NCBI GenBank assembly: GCA_900555785.1
Contig: USMO01000050.1
Span: 1-9,715, forward strand
DNA from: an uncultured Eubacteriales bacterium
GTDB lineage: Bacteria; Bacillota; Clostridia; Oscillospirales; CAG-272
Reading direction: 5' to 3'
DNA length: 9,715 bases
In this document: positions 5,578-9,715 of the stretch, in pieces
How the letters are laid out: each line of letters starts with the position of its first letter
How positions within the stretch are numbered: the stretch's first letter is position 1
The notes under the pieces: generated by a model
What the model was told of the DNA's origin: nothing
Database searches by the model: none
What the model saw: the letters and a program-made list of their open reading frames with translations, nothing else
Position numbers and translations under genes: made by a program

Positions 5578-6865
5578 GGGCAATCTCCGTGTTCCGCGTT
5601 TGAGGTGTTTCCGCTGTATTTTTGCCGCTCTTCTTTGCGTCAATCTCGTCGGCAATGGCAAGCATCAGTTTGACGCGGTTCTCCTGGTTGACCTTGGAGG
5701 CTCCGGCATCGTAGTCAACCGGAAAGATGTTTGCATCGGGGTAAAGCTCGCGCAGGCGCCGGATGGTCCCCTTGCCGACAATGTGGTTCGGCAGGCAGCC
5801 AAAGGGCTGCGCGCAGATGATGTTGTTGTAGCCCTGCTCGATCAGCTCGGCAGCCTCGGCAGGCAGCAGCCAGCCCTCGCCCATCTTCACGCCGGGGTCG
5901 ATGACGCGCTCGCCCAGCTTTTTCAGGTGCGAGAAGGGGGAGGGCGTGACGAACTCGGGGTAAGGCTTCAGCGCGTCAATCAGGCTCTGTTCCCAGCCCG
6001 CAAAGATGTTCTCCGCAATGCCGCAGACGAGCTTTTTGCTTTTCTTGCCGCCGTAGTAGCGGTAATCGGTTGCGGCGTTGGAGAAGAAGAACTGGAAGAA
6101 GCCGAGCACGCCGGGCACCATGTATTCGCAATCCTGCGAGAGCAGAAATTTCTCCAGCCCGTTGTTGCCGAAGGAGGAATACTTGACGTAAATCTCGCCC
6201 ACGATGCCGACCTTGCGCAGATGCTTTTTCTCGCGCGGAATGTCGTGGAAATCCTTTGCCATGGCGGCAAGGTTGCGTTTCATATCGCGGGAGGACATGC
6301 CCTTGCGGCGGCGGAACTGCGCCGAAATCTCGGCAATCCATTTATGGACCACGCGGTCGGTGTCACCGGGGTTGGTCTCGTAGGGGAGGGTCTGGTTCTT
6401 GAGAAGCAGCAGCATATCGCCGTAGACCAGGCTGCGCAGACCCGCCATCATCATGCGGGGCGTGATGTTGAATCCGCTGTATTTTTCAAAGCGGGAGAAG
6501 CTGAGGGAGAGGACCGGAACATAGTCCATGCCCATGTTATGCAGCGCTTTGCGGAGCAGGCAGATGTAGTTGGATGCCCGGCACCCGCCGCCTGTCTGGA
6601 ACTGGATGAGCGCGGATTTGTGCGGGTCAAAGTCGCCGCAGGTCAGGGCGTAAATCTGCTGCCCGACCATGCAGATGGCGGGATAGCACATGTCGTTGTG
6701 CATGTATTTCAACCCGGTGTCGATCACGGCTTTGCCCTCGTATTTGGCAATGACGAGCTGATAGCCGTACATCCGGAAGACCTCTGAAATCAGCTCCATA
6801 TGCGTCGGGAAAATGTCGGGGCAGATGATCGTGTAGGTCTCCTTCATTTCTTTTGTAAAATCCAT
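5558..6865 (-). CDS. 2-hydroxyacyl-CoA dehydratase (HGD-D)-like iron-sulfur protein, stand-alone form
   Basis: This 435-aa protein corresponds to the C-terminal part of the large clostridial fused activase/dehydratase proteins, including the characteristic opening FTKEMKETYTI (3-13). Conserved cysteine motifs are visible: NDMCYPA (C60), TGGGCRASNY (C95), SQDCEY (C246), VCGIAEN (C281) and CAQPFGCLPNHIVGKG (C351, C357). These are likely iron-sulfur or active-site ligands. In related systems the partner activator loads electrons into such a protein; the double-cubane cluster proteins are a characterised relative of this superfamily. The start at 6865 is chosen because family homology begins at once and GAGGT lies 10 bases upstream; an in-frame GTG at 6937 lies inside a palindromic repeat. 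The final residues (KSGKNTAETPQTRNTEIAHETVRT) look like an unconserved tail overlapping the next gene. It is the first gene of a two-gene operon. Substrate unknown. Confidence 0.85.
   Translation of the reverse strand: MDFTKEMKETYTIICPDIFPTHMELISEVFRMYGYQLVIAKYEGKAVIDTGLKYMHNDMCYPAICMVGQQIYALTCGDFDPHKSALIQFQTGGGCRASNYICLLRKALHNMGMDYVPVLSLSFSRFEKYSGFNITPRMMMAGLRSLVYGDMLLLLKNQTLPYETNPGDTDRVVHKWIAEISAQFRRRKGMSSRDMKRNLAAMAKDFHDIPREKKHLRKVGIVGEIYVKYSSFGNNGLEKFLLSQDCEYMVPGVLGFFQFFFSNAATDYRYYGGKKSKKLVCGIAENIFAGWEQSLIDALKPYPEFVTPSPFSHLKKLGERVIDPGVKMGEGWLLPAEAAELIEQGYNNIICAQPFGCLPNHIVGKGTIRRLRELYPDANIFPVDYDAGASKVNQENRVKLMLAIADEIDAKKSGKNTAETPQTRNTEIAHETVRT
5585..5588 (-). promoter_or_regulatory. Ribosome binding site of the activase gene, inside the upstream gene
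   Basis: The minus strand reads GGAG seven bases before the ATG at 5577, within the last codons of the 435-aa gene. It supports 5577 over the upstream in-frame start at 5661, which would add 28 basic residues with no family resemblance. Confidence 0.65.
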
Positions 6866-6875
6866 GTTTTGCGTT

Positions 6876-6880
6876 ACCTC
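6876..6880 (-). promoter_or_regulatory. Ribosome binding site of the dehydratase-like gene
   Basis: The minus strand reads GAGGT ten bases before the ATG at 6865. It is modest in strength but better placed than anything before the GTG at 6937. Confidence 0.5.
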
Positions 6881-6902
6881 GTTGGGGAGTATTGCGTAGG
6901 GC

Positions 6903-6920
6903 GTAAGGGGAAGACCTTGG
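6903..6920 (-). repeat. 18-bp perfect repeat, inverted relative to 2648-2665
   Basis: The plus strand reads GTAAGGGGAAGACCTTGG, the exact reverse complement of 2648-2665. It runs into hairpin 1 of element B. Together the two copies bracket the activase/dehydratase operon. Confidence 0.75.
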
Positions 6921-6985
6921 GCTTTGCCCAAACCCACTTAGGGGGCTTCTTTCGGAGAAGCCCCCTAAGAACCCCAAGAACTTAA
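6913..6985. repeat. Two-hairpin intergenic element, copy B (upstream of the dehydratase/activase operon)
   Basis: GACC is followed by hairpin TTGGGC-TTT-GCCCAA (6917-6931) and linker ACCCA. A perfect 14-bp hairpin with loop TTCGG comes next (6937-6950 with 6956-6969), then AACCCCAAGAACTTAA. This is the same skeleton as copy A at 2294-2367, in the same orientation to the downstream minus-strand gene. It ends 47 bases before the ATG at 6865. No T-run follows on the minus strand, so an intrinsic terminator is not evident. A leader structure or dispersed repeat are both possible. Confidence 0.65.
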
Positions 6986-7022
6986 ATAAGGTGACTATTA
7001 TTTGAGTTAGGATAAATAAATA

Positions 7023-7053
7023 CAGAAAAGCACCCCATCGGGGTGCTTTTCTG
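7023..7053 (-). terminator. Intrinsic terminator of the zinc-ribbon gene
   Basis: A perfect 14-bp stem (7023-7036 with 7040-7053, core GCACCCC/GGGGTGC) closes on a three-base loop ATC. On the minus strand it is followed by TTTTCTGTATTTATTTA. It lies 14 bases after the stop of the zinc-ribbon gene. On the plus strand it is also followed by a T-rich stretch, but no plus-strand gene needs it. Confidence 0.85.
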
Positions 7054-7067
7054 CGTTTTGTTATGAA

Positions 7068-7565
7068 TCAGTCGTCCTCGTGCTTGAGGTAGCAATCGTG
7101 GCAATAGTAATTTTTGCCGATGCGGTATTTCCGGAGCTGGCGGGAAGACTTTGCCCGCAGCTCTTTGCCGCAATCCGCGCAGGTTGCGGTAACCGTATCC
7201 TCATCGTCGTAGCCGCCCGCATAGTAGGCGCCCTTCTTCTGGGCATAGCAATTCTCGCAGAGGTACCCCTTCCCCGGCACGTAGCCGTGTGCCAGACGAA
7301 ACGACCGGACATCGACCGGCGCGCCGCACTGACGGCAGACAAATCTGGATCTCTTGCCCGTGCTATACGCCGGGACTGCGCCGCTGTGCGTGTCATTCTG
7401 TGCCTTGGTGCCCGAGCCGACCGGATTTACGTTGCCCGTGGTGTAGGTTCTCTTTCTGGTTGCGGTATCCGCCACCAGCATCAACCCCGAAGCAAAGCAA
7501 ACAATCGCCTTGCCGACAAAGGTCCCTGCCTTTTTTGCCGAGTCAAAAACCACATTCTCTTTCAT
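7068..7565 (-). CDS. Small protein with one membrane-like segment and two tandem zinc ribbons
   Basis: I do not recognise a named family for this 165-aa protein. A short N-terminus is followed by a moderately hydrophobic stretch (about residues 14-32, TFVGKAIVCFASGLMLVAD) that may touch or cross the membrane. A Thr/Ser/Gly-rich linker (34-72) comes next, then two zinc-ribbon-like units. Unit 1 has C77xxC80 and C103xxC106; unit 2 has C129xxC132 and C155xxC158. Both have exactly 22 residues between the CxxC pairs, and GKGYLCENCY and GKNYYCHDCY match, so the units look like an internal duplication with a 52-residue period. The tail is acidic (HEDD). The start at 7565 has AAGGAG nine bases upstream. 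The gene is monocistronic, with its own consensus promoter and terminator. A role in zinc binding, protein contact or nucleic acid binding cannot be decided. Confidence 0.8.
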   Translation of the reverse strand: MKENVVFDSAKKAGTFVGKAIVCFASGLMLVADTATRKRTYTTGNVNPVGSGTKAQNDTHSGAVPAYSTGKRSRFVCRQCGAPVDVRSFRLAHGYVPGKGYLCENCYAQKKGAYYAGGYDDEDTVTATCADCGKELRAKSSRQLRKYRIGKNYYCHDCYLKHEDD

Positions 7566-7593
7566 ATGGTAAAACTCCTTTCCAAGCTATGCA

Positions 7594-7618
7594 CCGTGCG
7601 CGTTGCCCGGCGCATCGG
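7594..7618 (-). other. Possible hairpin in the 5' leader of the zinc-ribbon gene
   Basis: On the minus strand CCG-TGCGC (one bulged A) pairs with GCGCACGG across an eight-base loop. It lies between the predicted transcription start and the ribosome site, ending about 14 bases before AAGGAG. It may be chance in GC-rich DNA. Confidence 0.3.
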
Positions 7619-7639
7619 CATTCGTACCATTCATAAGAC

Positions 7640-7668
7640 ATTATACCGCAAATTTCGTGTTTTGTCAA
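7640..7668 (-). promoter_or_regulatory. Consensus sigma-A-type promoter of the zinc-ribbon gene
   Basis: The minus strand has TTGACA (7668-7663), a 17-bp spacer, and TATAAT (7645-7640). Both hexamers match the consensus perfectly. The predicted start near 7633 gives a leader of about 68 bases. Such a perfect promoter suggests strong, largely constitutive transcription unless repressed. Confidence 0.9.
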
Positions 7669-7687
7669 GCCTTTTTCATCAAGTATT

Positions 7688-7699
7688 CAGAATATTCTG
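7688..7699. promoter_or_regulatory. 12-bp perfect palindrome upstream of the zinc-ribbon promoter
   Basis: CAGAATATTCTG is a perfect dyad centred about 28 bases upstream of the centre of the -35 box, in AT-rich DNA between two minus-strand genes. It could be a dimeric regulator site. No second copy was seen, and it could be chance. Confidence 0.3.
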
Positions 7700-7754
7700 T
7701 TTATTTTTTTAATAATTAGGCTTTTTTCAGCAAAGCAGGGGCAATTGATTCCGC

Positions 7755-9242
7755 TTATGCAAGCTCCAGCAGGCTCTGCATGACGAAATAGTAGCTGCCC
7801 TCGAATTCGACGATATACCAATCGTCGCTGACAAACTCGGTACCAACTTTGCCCTTTGCCACAACCGTGAGTGTGGTTCCGGCTGCAAAGCTCTTCACCG
7901 TGCTGCCGTCCGGCGTGTTCAGACCGGGTGCGGTCTTTCCGGACTTGACCTTCATCGAGGCGTTGTTGACCTTGGTAAAGCCGTAGCTCTGAATCAGCTG
8001 ATCCAGCGACAGCGCAATCGTGCCGGGCGTTCCATCCGAGTTCGGGGTCAGGTAGCCGAACGACACGAAGTAGTAGCCCCACTTGTCGTTTTGCGCCACG
8101 CACCAGGTCATCTCTGCGTCCTTGCCGTCCGGGTCAATGCCCTTGATCTTACCGTAAGCAACGATCTTGACCTCGGTTTTCTTCTCCAGAATGTCCAGAC
8201 CGTAGAGCTGATTGCCCTTGGAATCCTTTTCGCAGGTCGGTGCGCTTCTTGCCCAGACATTGCCGCTGGTATAGACCGTCTTGACCTCGTTATTGTCAAA
8301 GCGCTTCAGCTCCGGATACTGCTCCATCAGCTGCTCCAGCGTTGCCTTTTCGCCCGGAACCGTCTTCTGCACGCAGGTCTTGTCGATGTAGCATTGCTGG
8401 CTTGCGGTACCCTCGGCAGGGCGCTATTTTACCATGTACCAGCTGTGGCTGTCAACGGTTCCCTCGGCAACCACGGTCACCGCATCACCCTTTTTCAGCA
8501 CCTTGACCTCTTTGCCGCCGTTTTCTCCGCGATAAGGCGCAGCGCGCAGGACCGCCTGGTCAACGCTGACATACATGGTCGTTTCGGTAATTCCCGTGAA
8601 TTTTTCCAGCCAGCCGGGTTTCTCCCCACCCTTGGTGTCAGACAGGTACTTGGGGTTCACAAAGCCGTATGCGGTCTGCCCGTTCAGGGTAAACTGGACT
8701 TTGCACCAGCCCTTGGAGGTGCTTTCCGCAACCACAAGCAGCTCATCGTTTTTCTCTTTGGATGCCAGAATGGTGGAGAAATCCTCTGCCGACGGATACT
8801 TCCGGATATTCAGGTAATCCGAGGAGACATACATGGTCTTTGAAACCGAGGTAAAGGTGGTTGCATCGATGTCATCATCGGTCGTTCTGCCGCGTGCAAT
8901 GTAATACTCCACCCCCTGATACCGGACCTTATACCAGGTCGCGCTCTCCGCAATGCAATCCAGCTTGGTTGCCGGCTCCAGCGTAACGGTATTTCCGGTG
9001 GTATCGACCGGGTTCAGGGTAGACTTCTTGCTGACGTAAACGGTCTTGCTGACGGTTGTGTAATTATCCTGATCAGCCGGGTTCGTCGGGTCGACGGGCA
9101 GCGTGTTCTTGCCGCCGTTTTCATCGGTATAGACCGCATCGGTATTGGTATCCTGCGGGTCACGGTTCACCACGCAGGATGCGAGATTTGCCGACAGGAC
9201 CGCCGCAAGAATTGCAAGCGTAATTGTCTTCTTGAATTTCAT
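7755..9242 (-). pseudogene. SH3-repeat lipoprotein interrupted by one in-frame amber codon
   Basis: The protein begins with a lipoprotein signal (MKFKKTITLAILAAVLSANL, then ASC with lipobox Cys23), so it should be anchored outside the membrane. A short polar spacer is followed by about five SH3b-like repeats starting near residues 61, 131, 213, 305 and 410 of the continuous frame. Each opens with a TVYVS/TMYVS-type strand or its equivalent; strands such as WYKVRYQG, WCKVQF, WYMVK and WYIVEFEG recur. TAG at 8426-8424 stops the frame after 272 residues, in the middle of repeat 3 directly after WYMVK, where the other copies have an aromatic residue. The same frame then continues for 222 residues to TAA (7757-7755). 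The second part has only a GTG at 8372, no ribosome site, and starts mid-domain. It is either a fresh nonsense allele, a sequencing error, or a recoded TAG. SH3b proteins often bind cell wall; the ligand here is unknown. Confidence 0.7.
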
Positions 9243-9249
9243 GGTTTTA

Positions 9250-9258
9250 CTTCCTTTC
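9250..9258 (-). promoter_or_regulatory. Ribosome binding site of the SH3-repeat lipoprotein
   Basis: The minus strand reads GAAAGGAAG ending seven bases before the ATG at 9242. It supports that start, which also gives a complete lipoprotein signal peptide. Confidence 0.7.
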
Positions 9259-9320
9259 CGCTTTTCTGGAATCTATATAAACTTCCGTTAATATGACTGA
9301 AAAGTATACGTATATATTAT

Positions 9321-9349
9321 ATTGTATCACAAGAAAAAGCGGTTGTCAA
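9321..9349 (-). promoter_or_regulatory. Sigma-A-type promoter of the SH3-repeat lipoprotein
   Basis: The minus strand has TTGACA (9349-9344), a 17-bp spacer and TACAAT (9326-9321), one base from consensus. Very AT-rich DNA follows. The predicted leader is about 70 bases. The -35 box starts only about 20 bases after the stop of the upstream uridine phosphorylase gene, and I see no hairpin terminator between them. Confidence 0.85.
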
Positions 9350-9368
9350 TGACTAAAATAAGAATTTT

Positions 9369-9715
9369 TCATTTTTTTTGGCGGCTCCCGGAATCCTGCG
9401 CGCAAAGCAGGCGAATTGCCTCCACGGCAGCCCGGATGGCAGCCCCTGTTTCGTGCGATTCCTCAGCGTTTGTGTCGATTCCTGCGTTCGCGCGCTCCTG
9501 GTTCCAGATTACGTGAAAGACCGCTCCCGTGCGCAGTCCCCTTGCCGCACCGACCGTGAACAGCGCCGCAGCCTCCATCTCGCTTGCCAGCACGCCGAGC
9601 CGCCGCCAGGCGGTCCATTTTTCCTCCAGCACAGCCGCAGTCGGCATCCTTGCGGGCGAATGCTGCCCGTAAAAGGAATCCTTGCTCTGCACCACGCCGG
9701 CATGCGTGCGCCGCC
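9369..9715 (-). CDS. udp: Uridine phosphorylase / nucleoside phosphorylase, C-terminal part (5' end outside window)
   Basis: Uridine phosphorylase cleaves uridine with phosphate to uracil and ribose-1-phosphate in the cytoplasm (pyrimidine salvage). The visible 114 residues contain THAGVVQSKDSFYGQHSP, the region that contacts the base in this family. LEEKWTAW and LASEMEAAALFTV follow; the Glu-Met-Glu in the latter binds the ribose hydroxyls. Then come GAVFHVIWNQER and a helical C-terminus. The frame is open to the window edge, so an apparent GTG start at 9695 is not the real start. Family homology reads through it. The gene ends in TGA at 9369, and the last codons are A-rich (QKK). The nucleoside phosphorylase family is sure; uridine specificity is likely from overall similarity to Udp. 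Confidence 0.88.
   Translation of the reverse strand, partial: RRTHAGVVQSKDSFYGQHSPARMPTAAVLEEKWTAWRRLGVLASEMEAAALFTVGAARGLRTGAVFHVIWNQERANAGIDTNAEESHETGAAIRAAVEAIRLLCAQDSGSRQKK

Noticed and set aside
5498..6787. Open frame of 429 codons on the plus strand
   Set aside because: It is antisense to the HGD-D-like gene and has no recognisable motif or ribosome site; it is a mirror frame.
2648..6920. Composite transposon or insertion sequence bounded by the 18-bp inverted repeat
   Set aside because: The content is a metabolic operon with no transposase. One repeat overlaps a stop codon, and no target duplication was seen at the borders.
6866..6937. Longer start (GTG at 6937) for the HGD-D-like gene
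   Set aside because: The extra 24 residues would be encoded by a palindromic repeat, and family similarity begins right after the ATG at 6865, which has a ribosome site.
7755..8372. Second half of the SH3 lipoprotein as an independent gene starting at GTG 8372
   Set aside because: There is no ribosome site or promoter, it would start in the middle of an SH3-like repeat, and it is in the same frame as the upstream part with only one TAG between.
9371..9378. Run of eight T on the plus strand as a terminator tail
   Set aside because: It encodes the last Gln-Lys-Lys codons of the uridine phosphorylase on the minus strand, no hairpin precedes it, and no plus-strand gene needs it.

Overview
The window looks like ordinary chromosome from a GC-rich, anaerobic, Gram-positive bacterium of the Clostridia, plausibly a gut Oscillospiraceae/Ruminococcaceae relative. 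This placement is inferred. It rests on the radical-type 2-hydroxyacyl-CoA dehydratase/activase genes, a PlsY acyltransferase, consensus sigma-A-type promoters with 17-bp spacers, AAGGAG-type ribosome sites, and intergenic regions packed with palindromes. No tRNA, rRNA, CRISPR array, phage gene or transposase was seen.

Layout: (1) Positions 1-758 (+) hold the 3' part of a CCA-adding tRNA nucleotidyltransferase with its HD domain. A long symmetric hairpin at 769-830 ends it and also the gene converging from the other side. All later genes are on the minus strand. (2) Positions 2273-838 (minus) hold plsY followed by a diacylglycerol-kinase-family gene, overlapping by ATGA, which form a small phospholipid operon. 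(3) Positions 2274-2661 form a 388-bp gene-free stretch of at least six inverted repeats. (4) Positions 6865-2662 (minus) hold a two-gene operon: a 435-aa protein of the dehydratase-component (HGD-D) type, then a 971-aa protein with two BcrAD/BadFG ATPase-activator modules and a DUF2229-like region. In many Clostridia, as I recall the family, these parts form one protein of about 1400 aa in the opposite order. (5) Positions 7565-7068 hold a small protein with two identically spaced zinc ribbons, with its own consensus promoter and terminator. (6) Positions 9242-7755 hold a lipoprotein with about five SH3-like repeats, interrupted by one in-frame amber codon. (7) Positions 9715-9369 hold the C-terminal part of a uridine phosphorylase, cut by the window edge.

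The items most worth a second look are the amber codon, the split and reordered activase/dehydratase pair, and two intergenic two-hairpin elements. Those two elements share a skeleton, but both of their stems differ in a compensated way. I found no clear evidence of a defence system or other wholly new machinery; most of the window is housekeeping metabolism.
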